A stretch of DNA of 54,851 nt from an uncultured Lachnospiraceae bacterium (GCA_947178125.1 CAMWXB010000020.1:1-54851); one strand, 5' to 3'; counted from the stretch's first letter, positions 8,863 to 16,749 are shown. Program-made: numbers and translations. Notes: a model not told the origin generated them from the letters alone.

Positions 8863-9504
8863 ATGGAAGAAGAATGCAGGAAAGTGCCTTATCAAGTCGT
8901 TGAACAGGGGGGCGTGGGAGAAATAGAAGAGAAAAAGTCCCGTTTTATCGCGAATGTCAGTCCGGCAGGAACGGAAGAAGAAGCGCTGGCGTTCATCGAG
9001 GCAATGAAAAAGAAATATTGGGATGCAAGGCATAACTGCTATGCGTATGTGTTGGGTGAACGGGGAGAACTCGTGCGTTTTTCGGATGACGGGGAGCCTT
9101 CGGGAACTGCCGGAAAACCGATTCTGGAAGTTCTGCTCGGAATGGAAGTGCGCAATCTGGTGGTGGTCGTGACCAGGTATTTTGGAGGAACGCTGCTCGG
9201 GACCGGCGGGCTGGTGCGCGCTTATACGCAGGCGGCGCAGGCGGGAATGGCAGCGAGCGTTATCCGTACAATGCGGTATGGTACGCTTCTTTCCATTACA
9301 ACGGATTATAATGGAATCGGGCGCATACAATATCTGCTCGGTATGAGAAAAATTATGATAGAAGAGCCGGAGTATACGGATGTAGTCACCTTGAAGGTCA
9401 AGGTTCCTTATGAAGAGGAAGAAGCGCTCAGGAAGGAAATCACGGAGGCGACTGCGGGTAAGGCGCAGATAGAAAAAATCGACAGTTTATATTATCTAGT
9501 GTGA
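8863..9504 (+). CDS. YigZ/IMPACT family protein
   Basis: A 213-residue member of the YigZ/IMPACT (UPF0029) family. The signature runs through EKKSRFIANVSP, DARHNCYAYVLG, FSDDGEPSGTAGKPIL and RYFGGTLLGTGGLVRAY, followed by the C-terminal RNase-PH-like/DUF1949 domain. Length is typical. The family is linked to translation control through ribosome or GCN1-type binding in eukaryotes; in bacteria the role is not settled. Start at 8863 follows GGGGAGC. The mgtE gene begins about 60 bases downstream, so they are probably co-transcribed. Confidence 0.9.
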   Translation: MEEECRKVPYQVVEQGGVGEIEEKKSRFIANVSPAGTEEEALAFIEAMKKKYWDARHNCYAYVLGERGELVRFSDDGEPSGTAGKPILEVLLGMEVRNLVVVVTRYFGGTLLGTGGLVRAYTQAAQAGMAASVIRTMRYGTLLSITTDYNGIGRIQYLLGMRKIMIEEPEYTDVVTLKVKVPYEEEEALRKEITEATAGKAQIEKIDSLYYLV

Positions 9505-9566
9505 AAGAGTGAATGGGCCGAACTGGGGAAAATGGATGGCAGTCAGGCTGGGAAGGAGGTCTTTAT

Positions 9567-10898
9567 ATGGAAGAAATGTTAGAATTGTTGAAAGCAGGAC
9601 AGTATTTGAAACTCCGCCAGCTGATCGTCAATTACAATGTAGCGGATATCGCGGCATATATGGAGAAAATGGAAAAGGAGGAGGTTTTGAAGCTGTTCCG
9701 TATTCTGCCAAAGAGCATGGCGGCGGATGTTTTTTCTTATCTGGAAATCGAAACGGAGCAGTATGTCATCACTTCCATGTCGGAGAAAGATGCGGCAGGC
9801 ATCATCGATAATCTGATGGCGGATGATGCGACGGATCTGTTGGAAGAAATGCCGGCCAATGTCGTAAAAAGACTGCTTGCTCATGCGAGCCCGGAGACAA
9901 GAAGGGATATCAATCATCTGCTGCGCTATCCGGAAGATTCCGCGGGAAGCATTATGACGGTGGAATATGTTGACCTGAAAGAAACGCTTACAGTGGAACA
10001 GTCCATTGACAGAATCCGAAAAGTCGGAGTAGACAGCGAGACCATCAATATCTGCTATGTGCTGGACCAGCAAAGGACGCTGGTCGGGACGGTGGCTCTG
10101 CGGTATCTGCTGCTCAGCCAGCCGGATGCAGTCATCGGTGATATCATGAATGAGAATATCATTTCGCTGCATACTCTGATGGACCAGGAGGAAGTGGCGA
10201 GACAGTTCAAAAAATATGACTTTACATCGATGCCTGTCGTGGATAACGAAGACCGGCTCGTCGGCATTATCACGGTCGATGATGTTGTGGATATTCTCGA
10301 AGAAGAGACAACAGAGGATATTGAGAAGATGGCAGCTATCGTGCCATCGGATAAACCATATATGAAAACGGGTGTTATAGAATCTTGGAAAAAGCGCATT
10401 CCGTGGCTGTTGCTGCTGATGATATCCGCAACTTTTACCGGAAAGATCATTTCTTCCTTTGAGGATGCGTTGAGTAAATATGTTGTATTGACCGCTTTTA
10501 TCCCGATGCTGATGGATACCGGCGGAAACGCGGGCGGGCAGGCGAGTGCGGTCATCATCCGTGGATTGTCACTGGATGAAATCCAGTTCAGCGACTGGCT
10601 GACGGTTGTCTGGAAGGAAATCCGAACGGCTGTCCTGTGCGGTCTGACGCTTGCGGCGTGCAATATCGTCAAAATGCTGGTAATAGAGCGGGTCAGCATA
10701 TGGGTAGCCCTTGTCGTCAGCGTGACTTTATTTTTGGCCGTTATTGTGGCGAAAATCGTGGGTTCCACGCTGCCGATGGTCGCGAGAAAAATAGGAATGG
10801 ACCCGGCCGTCATGGCGAGTCCATTTATCACAACGATCGTGGATGCAATTTCATTGCTCATTTATTTTAGAATTGCAACGGTCGTATTAGGGATATAA
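9567..10898 (+). CDS. mgtE: Magnesium transporter MgtE
   Basis: The 443-residue protein has the order expected of MgtE. A helical MgtE_N domain comes first (residues about 5-125, ending around HASPETRRDINHLLRYPEDS), with the AGSIMT signature beginning the CBS pair. Two CBS domains follow to about 250, then five membrane segments. The membrane part contains the conserved LMDTGGNAGGQASAVIIRG segment lining the pore. It is a dimeric Mg2+ channel gated by cytosolic Mg2+. Start 9567 is chosen for the AAGGAGG at 9553-9559. No Mg2+ riboswitch fits in the short gap after the YigZ gene. Confidence 0.96.
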   Translation: MEEMLELLKAGQYLKLRQLIVNYNVADIAAYMEKMEKEEVLKLFRILPKSMAADVFSYLEIETEQYVITSMSEKDAAGIIDNLMADDATDLLEEMPANVVKRLLAHASPETRRDINHLLRYPEDSAGSIMTVEYVDLKETLTVEQSIDRIRKVGVDSETINICYVLDQQRTLVGTVALRYLLLSQPDAVIGDIMNENIISLHTLMDQEEVARQFKKYDFTSMPVVDNEDRLVGIITVDDVVDILEEETTEDIEKMAAIVPSDKPYMKTGVIESWKKRIPWLLLLMISATFTGKIISSFEDALSKYVVLTAFIPMLMDTGGNAGGQASAVIIRGLSLDEIQFSDWLTVVWKEIRTAVLCGLTLAACNIVKMLVIERVSIWVALVVSVTLFLAVIVAKIVGSTLPMVARKIGMDPAVMASPFITTIVDAISLLIYFRIATVVLGI

Positions 10899-10904
10899 CG
10901 ATTG

Positions 10905-12752
10905 CTATTTATTTGCTTTTGCCGCTGCAGAGATGGCTGCACGCTTTCTCTGCGTCGGGTCCAGAATCTTTTTACGGATGCGCAGGCTCTGGGGCGTTAC
11001 CTCCAGCAGTTCATCCGTATCGATAAATTCCAGCGCCTGTTCCAGGCTTAATACTTTCGGAGGCGTCAGGCGTAATGCTTCGTCGGCGCTGGAAGACCGG
11101 GTATTCGTCAGCTGTTTCTTTTTGCAGACATTCAGTTCGATATCTTCTCCGCGGCCATTCTGTCCGACGATCATGCCGGAATATACTTTCGTGCCCGGGC
11201 CGATAAAAAGCGTACCGCGCTCCTGTGCATTAAAAAGGCCATAGGTGATGGCTTCTCCGGCTTCGAAAGCAATCAGGGAGCCCTGTTTCCGGTACTGGAT
11301 ATCACCCTTATAGGGACCGTATCCGTCAAAAACGCTGTTCATGATGCCATTGCCTTTCGTATCGGTCATAAATTCTCCCCGGTAGCCAATCAGCCCTCTG
11401 GAAGGGATGGAAAATTCCAGTCTCGTGTAGCCGCCGGATGCCTGTCCCATATTTTTCAGTTCTCCTTTCCGCTGGCTCAGCTTTTCGATGACCGTACCGG
11501 AAAACGCTTCCGGCACATCGATATAAGTCAGTTCCATCGGCTCGGTCTTCTTGCCGTTTTCGTCCGTTTTGTACAGGACTTCCGCTTTGCTGACGGCAAA
11601 CTCATAGCCTTCTCTGCGCATATTTTCAATCAGGACGGATAAATGCAGTTCCCCTCTGCCGGATACTTTGAACGCTTCGGTAGTCTCGGTCTCTTCGACC
11701 CGAAGGGAAACATCCGTGTTGAGTTCCCGGAAAAGTCTGTCGCGGATATGGCGGCTGGTAACGTACTTTCCTTCCTGTCCGGCAAGCGGCGAGTCGTTGA
11801 CGATGAAGTGCATCGCAATTGTCGGTTCCGAAATCTTCTGGAAAGGGATGGGTTCCGGGCAGTCCGGCGCGCAGAGCGTATCCCCGATATGGATATCGGA
11901 GATGCCGGAAATTGCAACAATGGAGCCGATGCCGGCTTCCTTTACTTCTACTTTATTTAAACCGTCATACTCATACAGCTTGCTGACTTTGACTTTTTTC
12001 AGCTTGTCAGGTTCATGGTGGTTGACGATGACGACTTCCTGATTGACTCTGATCGTGCCGTTGTCCACCTTGCCGACGCCGATGCGGCCTACATATTCAT
12101 TGTAGTCGATGGTGCTGATCAGAACCTGTGTGCCGCGTTCCGGGTCGCCGCCCGGCGCGGGGATATGCTCCAGAATCGTGTCGAACAGGGGAGTCATATC
12201 TTTGCCCTTGACGGTGATCTGTGTGGTCGCGGTGCCCGCTTTGGCAGAAGCATAGACAAAAGGACAGTCGAGCTGTTTATCGTTGGCATCCAGATCCATC
12301 AGAAGTTCCAGTACTTCATCGACGACCTGAAGCGGTCTTGCTTCCGGGCGGTCGCATTTGTTGATGCAGACGATAACGGATAAATCCAACTCCAGCGCTT
12401 TTTTCAGTACAAATTTGGTCTGGGGCATGGGACCTTCAAAGGCATCCACCACCAATACGACGCCGTCCACCATTTTCAGGACGCGTTCTACTTCTCCGCC
12501 GAAATCCGCATGGCCGGGGGTATCGATGATGTTGATCTTCACATCTTTATACATAACAGCTGTATTTTTTGAAAGAATCGTAATCCCGCGCTCCCGCTCA
12601 ATGTCATTGGAATCCATGACGCGCTCCGCCACTTCCTGATTCTCGCGGAATACGCCGCTCTGTTTCAAAAGTTCATCGACCAGTGTTGTTTTGCCGTGGT
12701 CTACATGGGCTATGATCGCAATATTTCTGACATCTTCTCGTGTTGTGTTCAT
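10905..12752 (-). CDS. typA: Translational GTPase TypA/BipA
   Basis: The protein of about 615 residues is a ribosome-binding GTPase of the elongation-factor class, involved in 50S assembly and stress adaptation. Seen motifs: G1 AHVDHGKTTLVDELL, G2 region ERERGITI, G3 DTPGHADFGGE, G4 NKCDRPEARP, followed by domain II and the EF-G-like domains III and V and the TypA-specific C-terminal domain (GYRGEFMTDTKGNGI). The start at 12752 gives the usual MNTTREDVRN N terminus. Upstream in the same orientation lies a family 2 structured repeat (12787-12866). It converges with mgtE, leaving a six-base gap. Confidence 0.96.
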   Translation of the reverse strand: MNTTREDVRNIAIIAHVDHGKTTLVDELLKQSGVFRENQEVAERVMDSNDIERERGITILSKNTAVMYKDVKINIIDTPGHADFGGEVERVLKMVDGVVLVVDAFEGPMPQTKFVLKKALELDLSVIVCINKCDRPEARPLQVVDEVLELLMDLDANDKQLDCPFVYASAKAGTATTQITVKGKDMTPLFDTILEHIPAPGGDPERGTQVLISTIDYNEYVGRIGVGKVDNGTIRVNQEVVIVNHHEPDKLKKVKVSKLYEYDGLNKVEVKEAGIGSIVAISGISDIHIGDTLCAPDCPEPIPFQKISEPTIAMHFIVNDSPLAGQEGKYVTSRHIRDRLFRELNTDVSLRVEETETTEAFKVSGRGELHLSVLIENMRREGYEFAVSKAEVLYKTDENGKKTEPMELTYIDVPEAFSGTVIEKLSQRKGELKNMGQASGGYTRLEFSIPSRGLIGYRGEFMTDTKGNGIMNSVFDGYGPYKGDIQYRKQGSLIAFEAGEAITYGLFNAQERGTLFIGPGTKVYSGMIVGQNGRGEDIELNVCKKKQLTNTRSSSADEALRLTPPKVLSLEQALEFIDTDELLEVTPQSLRIRKKILDPTQRKRAAISAAAKANK

Positions 12753-12786
12753 TCTATTTAATATAACTTCCTTTCTTAATATGTGT

Positions 12787-12866
12787 TTTGTCTCAGTCTG
12801 CGAGTTTGTACGGGTGCAATAAGCGCCAGTACAAACTTGCGGTTGAAAATTGCAAATTTTCAACCT
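12787..12866 (-). repeat. Structured intergenic repeat, family 2 (upstream of typA)
   Basis: Two adjacent perfect hairpins on the minus strand: GGTTGAAAATT/AATTTTCAACC (12841-12851 with 12855-12865) and GCAAGTTTGTAC/GTACAAACTCGC (12829-12840 with 12800-12811), followed by AGACTGAG. The same order GGTTGAAA.../GCAAGTTTG...CAAACTCGCAG(G/A)CTGAG recurs at 30868-30932 with different loop and stem bases. It lies in the 5' untranslated region of typA. Confidence 0.7.
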
Positions 12867-12924
12867 AGTATAGCACTACATCGGAAATCTTGCAAGTCGG
12901 GAACGAAGTACAAAATTACGCGGC

Positions 12925-12964
12925 GTAACAGTTCAGCTTCCTGACCGGGCGGCTGAACTGTTAC
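12925..12964. repeat. 13-bp perfect inverted repeat between typA and the SSB-like gene
   Basis: GTAACAGTTCAGC (12925-12937) pairs perfectly with GCTGAACTGTTAC (12952-12964) across a 14-base loop, and flanking GCGG/TGCGC bases extend it weakly. It is not followed by a T run, so it does not look like a simple terminator. It sits between divergent genes. The remainder of 12967-13075 holds a perfect TATAAT at 13005-13010 but no convincing -35 box. Confidence 0.5.
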
Positions 12965-13075
12965 TGCGCGACCCCTGACAGGTCTATTTTGGGAATCCAT
13001 GCAATATAATGGTAATACAATACTGGAAAAATTCTTAAAGAGTAAGATTCTTTAACAAAGAAGGGAGAACAAAAC

Positions 13076-13711
13076 ATGACAGATAAGGTAATTGAAAACA
13101 ACCAGGTGACGATCATGGGGGAAATCGTAGGGGATTTCCAGTTCAGTCACGAAATTTTCGGAGAAGGATTCTATATGGTGGATATCAGTGTGGACCGGTT
13201 GAGCGATTCTACAGATATCATTCCCGTTATGGTATCGGAAAGACTGCTGGATGTAAGTGATGATTATAAGGGCATGAAAATCAGCATTACAGGACAGTTC
13301 CGCTCTTATAACAGGCATGAGGAAAAGAAGAATAAGTTAGTGCTTTCCGTATTTGCAAGGGAAATTGAGTTCGTGGATGATATAGAAGAGAGTGCGAAAA
13401 CAAATCAGATCTTTCTGGATGGATATATATGCAAAGCGCCGATTTACCGTAAAACACCGCTCGGAAGGGAAATCGCGGATTTATTGCTGGCGGTCAACAG
13501 GCCTTATGGGAAATCGGATTACATACCCTGCATCTGCTGGGGGAGAAATGCGCGGTTCGCCAGTACTTTTGAGGTGGGCAGCCGGTGCGCTGTCTGGGGC
13601 AGGATTCAGAGCAGGGAATATATGAAGAAAATTTCGGAAGACCAGCTGGAGAGAAGGACCGCTTATGAAGTTTCGGTCAGCAAGCTGGAAATCGTAGAGG
13701 AAGAGGGCTGA
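13076..13711 (+). CDS. Single-stranded DNA-binding (SSB/OB-fold) family protein, two OB modules
   Basis: A 211-residue protein that reads as two OB-fold modules in tandem. The first runs to about residue 100 (NNQVTIMGEIVGDFQFSHE, then IPVMVSERLLDV). The second from about 105 contains NQIFLDGYICKAPIYRKTPL, then the SSB-like pattern of a divided beta strand with IPCICWGRNARFA. Length exceeds classical SSB (about 150-180) and the acidic DDDIPF-type tail is absent, so it is not the main replicative SSB. It probably binds single-stranded nucleic acid; the role is inferred. Start follows a GGGAG site at nine bases. Confidence 0.75.
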   Translation: MTDKVIENNQVTIMGEIVGDFQFSHEIFGEGFYMVDISVDRLSDSTDIIPVMVSERLLDVSDDYKGMKISITGQFRSYNRHEEKKNKLVLSVFAREIEFVDDIEESAKTNQIFLDGYICKAPIYRKTPLGREIADLLLAVNRPYGKSDYIPCICWGRNARFASTFEVGSRCAVWGRIQSREYMKKISEDQLERRTAYEVSVSKLEIVEEEG

Positions 13712-13770
13712 AAAAGCAGTGAAAGAAGCAGTGAAGGAAGTAGAACAGTGAAAGAGCAGTGAAAGAAGTA
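13712..13770. repeat. Short degenerate direct repeats
   Basis: The stretch after the SSB-like gene repeats a unit close to GCAGTGAAAGAAG about four times (GCAGTGAAAGAA, GCAGTGAAGGAA, ACAGTGAAAGA, GCAGTGAAAGAA). No reading frame with a ribosome site uses it. Confidence 0.5.
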
Positions 13771-13777
13771 TAAGACG

Positions 13778-13806
13778 TTGCGTTTCTGTCATAATTGTGC
13801 TATGAT
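13778..13806 (+). promoter_or_regulatory. Predicted extended -10 promoter of the corrinoid adenosyltransferase-like gene
   Basis: TTGCGT (13778-13783), 17 bases, then TATGAT (13801-13806) preceded by TGC, an extended -10 element. It lies about 40 bases before the start at 13848. Confidence 0.6.
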
Positions 13807-13847
13807 AAGCATCAGGTTTTACGATGCTGTTATATTTGAGGTGCAAT

Positions 13848-14342
13848 ATGAAAAAAGGAATGATCTATATCTATAGTGGTGAAGGGCATGGAAAGTCTCC
13901 GGCGGCGTACGGCAGGGCACTGCAGACGGCGTGCAGGGGGGAAGATGTCGTTATTATCCGTTTTCTGAAAGGAAGAGGGCTGTCAAATTCCGAGTATGTA
14001 AAGCGTCTGGAACCGGAAATCAAAATATTCCGTTTTGAGAAGTCGGATGAAAATTTCCGCAGCCTTTCCGATGAGAGGAAAGCGGAGGAAATCTATAATA
14101 TTAAGAACGGACTGAATTTTGCCAAAAAGGTCATGAACACGGACGAATGCAGTCTCTTGATTCTGGATGAAGTGTTGGAACTGCTGGATATCGAAATCAT
14201 TTCAGTGGAAGAGTTGAAAAATCTGCTGTTATGTAAACCTGAGGATATGGACATCATCATGACGGGCGCTACTTCAAAGGATGCTGCATATTCACTGGCG
14301 GATGAGGTGACGAAGATTGAGACGGTGAGCAGCCGGTCCTGA
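13848..14342 (+). CDS. CobA/CobO/BtuR-like ATP:corrinoid adenosyltransferase family P-loop protein
   Basis: The 164-residue protein starts MKKGMIYIYSGEGHGKSPAA. The P-loop GEGHGKS matches the GxGKGKT loop of CobA/BtuR-type ATP:cob(I)alamin adenosyltransferases with Ser replacing Thr. Further matches are VVIIRFLKGRGLSNSEY, like the QFxKG segment, and LLILDEVLELLDI, like the DE(I/L) Walker B. Length is near the family's usual 170-200. Start 13848 follows GAGGTG. There are no cobalamin genes nearby, so whether it adenosylates a corrinoid or has a divergent role is open. It is monocistronic with its own promoter. Confidence 0.75.
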   Translation: MKKGMIYIYSGEGHGKSPAAYGRALQTACRGEDVVIIRFLKGRGLSNSEYVKRLEPEIKIFRFEKSDENFRSLSDERKAEEIYNIKNGLNFAKKVMNTDECSLLILDEVLELLDIEIISVEELKNLLLCKPEDMDIIMTGATSKDAAYSLADEVTKIETVSSRS

Positions 14343-14400
14343 AAAGATAAGCGGCATGGAAATGAGACGCAAATATGGCAGAAATATGGTATGCGGTACC

Positions 14401-14429
14401 TTGACAGAAGATGGCTTCAATGATATGAT
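14401..14429 (+). promoter_or_regulatory. Strong sigma-A promoter of the dapA leader
   Basis: A perfect TTGACA (14401-14406), a 17-base spacer, and TATGAT (14424-14429) preceded by TGA, an extended -10. Transcription would begin near 14436, just upstream of the lysine riboswitch. Confidence 0.85.
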
Positions 14430-14448
14430 GGTCTCAACAATACATAAG

Positions 14449-14614
14449 TTGATAGAGGTTGCATTTTTTATGAGTAATGTGTGGATGCGGCAGGCGCAGA
14501 GGAAACATTTTGAAAGGGAAAAATGCCGAAAGGAAGAATGACCTGCTTGTTTTTTCTTGGGCATACAGTTAAGAGCTGTATGACTGTCATCGAATCAGAT
14601 GGGGCGCTATCCAA
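14449..14614 (+). ncRNA. Lysine riboswitch (L box) controlling dapA
   Basis: The leader between the promoter and dapA carries lysine-riboswitch landmarks in order. The P1 strand GATAG (14451-14455) pairs with CTATC (14607-14611). AGAGGTTGC and TGAGTA follow P1. Then come GAAAGGGAAAAATGCCGAAAGG, the P3/J3-4 segment normally read as GAAGGGGxxxxGCCGAA, the TGGGCATACAG...CTGTATGACTGTCAT P4/P5 region, and the closing ATGGGGCGCTATC. A terminator hairpin follows at 14644 before the ribosome site. Lysine binding is expected to favour the terminator and switch off dapA, the first committed step of lysine synthesis. This explains the gap before dapA and makes the small reading frame at 14356-14541 unlikely to be a gene. 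Confidence 0.85.
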
Positions 14615-14643
14615 ATATTTAGAAAACAAATATTTAGAAAAAT

Positions 14644-14676
14644 AAAGCTGGCTCATTTGAGTCAGCTTTTCGTTTA
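14644..14676 (+). terminator. Riboswitch expression-platform terminator before dapA
   Basis: AAAGCTGGCTC (14644-14654) pairs with GAGTCAGCTTT (14659-14669), one wobble, with loop ATTT and tail TTTTCGTTT. It ends a few bases before the AGGAGG ribosome site of dapA, as expected for regulated termination. Confidence 0.8.
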
Positions 14677-14689
14677 GGAGGAAAAAGGT

Positions 14690-15580
14690 ATGGCAATTTT
14701 TAAAGGAGCAGGAGTAGCAATCGTAACGCCGTTTCATGAGGACGGCAGTGTGAATTTTGAGAAGTTTGCGGAACTTGTGGAATTTCAGATTGAGAACGGA
14801 ACGGATGCGATCATCGTGTGCGGAACGACGGGAGAATCTTCCACGCTTACGCATGAAGAGCATCTCGAGGTAATTAAATTCTGCGCTGAGACTGTAAAAG
14901 GAAGGGTTCCCGTTATCGCAGGAACCGGTTCCAACTGCACGGAAACGGCGGTCTATCTTTCCACAGAAGCTGAGAAATACGGCGTAGACGGTCTTTTGTT
15001 AGTGAGTCCTTACTATAATAAAGCGACGCAGAAAGGCCTGTTCGAGCATTATAAAAAAATTGCCGATTCCGTGAAGCTTCCGATTATTTTGTACAATGTA
15101 CCGAGCAGAACGGGTTGTAATATTTTGCCGCAGACGGTCGTAAAGCTTTGCAGCGAAGTGCACAATATCGTGGGCGTCAAGGAAGCGAGCGGCAATATTG
15201 CCCAGATAACCAAATTGGCTTCTCTGGCGCAGGGAAAAATCGATATTTATTCCGGCAATGACGACCAAATTGTGCCGATTCTAGCTTTGGGCGGAAAAGG
15301 CGTTATCTCCGTCCTTTCCAATGTGGCGCCGAAGCAGACCCATGACATCTGTGCGAAATTTTTTGAAGGGGATGTGGAAGGAAGCTGTAAAGAGCAGCTG
15401 CGTGCAATCGAACTGTGTGATGCGCTGTTTAGCGAAGTGAATCCGATTCCTGTCAAGACGGCTCTGAAGCTGATGGGAAAAGATACGGGTACGCTGAGAC
15501 GGCCGCTTTGTGAGATGGAAGAGGCGAATGAGGAAAAACTGCGTACCGCAATGAAAAATTACGGTATTCTGGCGGATTAA
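14690..15580 (+). CDS. dapA: 4-hydroxy-tetrahydrodipicolinate synthase
   Basis: The 296-residue (beta/alpha)8 enzyme condenses pyruvate with aspartate semialdehyde in the lysine/diaminopimelate pathway. Visible signatures: GTTGESSTLTHEEH (family signature 1), YYNKATQKGLFEHY, LYNVPSRTGCNI with the catalytic Tyr, and GVKEASGN with the Schiff-base lysine. Length is standard. Start 14690 follows AGGAGGAAAAAGGT. It lies under a lysine riboswitch and is followed 62 bases later by dapB. Confidence 0.97.
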   Translation: MAIFKGAGVAIVTPFHEDGSVNFEKFAELVEFQIENGTDAIIVCGTTGESSTLTHEEHLEVIKFCAETVKGRVPVIAGTGSNCTETAVYLSTEAEKYGVDGLLLVSPYYNKATQKGLFEHYKKIADSVKLPIILYNVPSRTGCNILPQTVVKLCSEVHNIVGVKEASGNIAQITKLASLAQGKIDIYSGNDDQIVPILALGGKGVISVLSNVAPKQTHDICAKFFEGDVEGSCKEQLRAIELCDALFSEVNPIPVKTALKLMGKDTGTLRRPLCEMEEANEEKLRTAMKNYGILAD

Positions 15581-15583
15581 AGT

Positions 15584-15615
15584 GTAAAGAGAAGTTCTAA
15601 AAAGCCAATACACCT
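15584..15615 (+). repeat. Remnant of family 1 repeat between dapA and dapB
   Basis: GTGTAAAGAGAAGTTCTAA (15583-15601) matches the left outer strand and GAAGTTCT arm of the intact copy at 23221-23236. The right half and hairpins are missing. It lies directly before the dapB ribosome site. Confidence 0.4.
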
Positions 15616-15642
15616 GACTGAGAAAGGAACATGGTTATAAAG

Positions 15643-16404
15643 ATGGAGAAAATAAAAGTCATCATGCACGGCTGTAACGGAAAGATGGGGCAGACCATCA
15701 GCGGGCTGATCGCAGCCGATGAGGAAATAGAGATTGTTGCCGGAATCGATGCATTTGACGATGGAAGAAATGCGTATCCCGTTTTTACGGAAATCGGACA
15801 GTGCGATGTCGAAGCGGATGCGCTCATTGACTTCAGCACGGCAGCGGCGGTGGATAAGCTGCTCGATTACTGTATGGAGAAAAGGCTGCCCTGTGTTTTG
15901 TGCACGACAGGGCTTTCGGAGGCGCAGCTTGTCAAAATAAAAGAAGCTTCCGGCAAAACGGCTATTTTGAAATCAGCAAATATGTCCCTTGGCATCAATC
16001 TGTTGATGAAGCTGTTAAAAGAAGCGGCGCCGGTCCTTGATGGCGCCGGTTTCGATATTGAAATCGTGGAAAAGCACCATAACCAGAAAATCGATGCGCC
16101 GAGCGGTACGGCGCTGGCGTTGGCGGATGTCATGAAAGACGAACTGGATGACGGATACGACTATGTTTATGACAGAAGCACGAAGCGCGAGAAACGGAGC
16201 CGGAAGGAAATCGGCATCAGCGCGGTCAGAGGCGGCACGATCGTGGGTGACCACGACGTGATCTTTGCCGGAGCAGATGAAGTGATCACTTTTTCCCATA
16301 GAGCATATTCTAAGGCTGTTTTTGGAAAAGGCGCGATACAGGCGGCCAAGTTCCTTGCCGGGAAGCCTGCGGGAATGTATGATATGAGCAATGTCATAGG
16401 GTAA
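15643..16404 (+). CDS. dapB: 4-hydroxy-tetrahydrodipicolinate reductase
   Basis: The protein of about 253 residues reduces the DapA product with NAD(P)H. The N-terminal Rossmann loop is MHGCNGKMGQTISG. The catalytic segment IVEKHHNQKIDAPSGTAL holds the paired His and the Lys, and AVRGGTIVGDHDVIFAG is the typical C-terminal domain signature. Start 15643 is used because it gives the normal N terminus; an ATG at 15631 would add MVIK and is closer to AGAAAGG. The same MVIxM leader appears before two other genes. It shares the operon and riboswitch of dapA. Confidence 0.95.
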   Translation: MEKIKVIMHGCNGKMGQTISGLIAADEEIEIVAGIDAFDDGRNAYPVFTEIGQCDVEADALIDFSTAAAVDKLLDYCMEKRLPCVLCTTGLSEAQLVKIKEASGKTAILKSANMSLGINLLMKLLKEAAPVLDGAGFDIEIVEKHHNQKIDAPSGTALALADVMKDELDDGYDYVYDRSTKREKRSRKEIGISAVRGGTIVGDHDVIFAGADEVITFSHRAYSKAVFGKGAIQAAKFLAGKPAGMYDMSNVIG

Positions 16405-16709
16405 AAAGAACTTCTAAAGACGTTTCACCAAAGGGTGAAACGCCAAGAAGTTCTACGATTTGCAGAGCAAATCTTTTTTACCCGAAAGAATGCCCCAAGA
16501 GATGGGCATTCTTCCAGAGGGAACTTCTAAAGACGTTTCACCAAAGGGTGAAACGCCAAGAAGTTCTACGATTTGCAGAGCAAATCTTTTTTACCCGAAA
16601 GAATGCCCCAAGAGATGGGCATTCTTTCAGAGGGAACTTCTAAAGACATTTCACCAAAGGGTGAAACGTCAAGAAGTTCTACGATTTGCGGAGTAAATCT
16701 TTTTACCCT
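16400..16709 (+). repeat. Structured intergenic repeat family 1, three tandem units with 113-bp period
   Basis: Units begin with GAACTTCT at 16408, 16521 and 16634. Each holds GAACTTCT, a hairpin CGTTTCACC/GGTGAAACG, AGAAGTTCTACG, a hairpin GATTTGC/GCAAATC and TTTTTTACCCG. The first two then carry a hairpin GAATGCCC...GGGCATTC. The outermost GGGTAAAAAG (16400) can pair with CTTTTTACCC ending at 16709, closing the whole cluster. Unit 3 has changes that keep base pairing (GAT...GCG/GT wobble) or trade one pair for another. It lies between dapB and fbp; no gene is convincing in it. Confidence 0.85.
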
Positions 16710-16749
16710 GGGAACAGATGGGGATAGGTATGAGTAAGGAAGGCAGCAA

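Noticed and set aside
9513-9566. Upstream start of mgtE adding 18 residues
   Set aside because: A strong AAGGAGG lies within that stretch and positions the start at 9567.
14356-14541. A 61-codon frame upstream of dapA
   Set aside because: It lies mostly inside the lysine riboswitch and has no good ribosome site, so the RNA explains the sequence.
16460-16696. Open frame inside the family 1 repeats
   Set aside because: It spans the tandem units and repeats its own sequence; no ribosome site.
16408-16709. Tandem repeats resembling a CRISPR array
   Set aside because: The period is 113 bases with no spacer diversity and no cas genes; it is a duplicated structured repeat.
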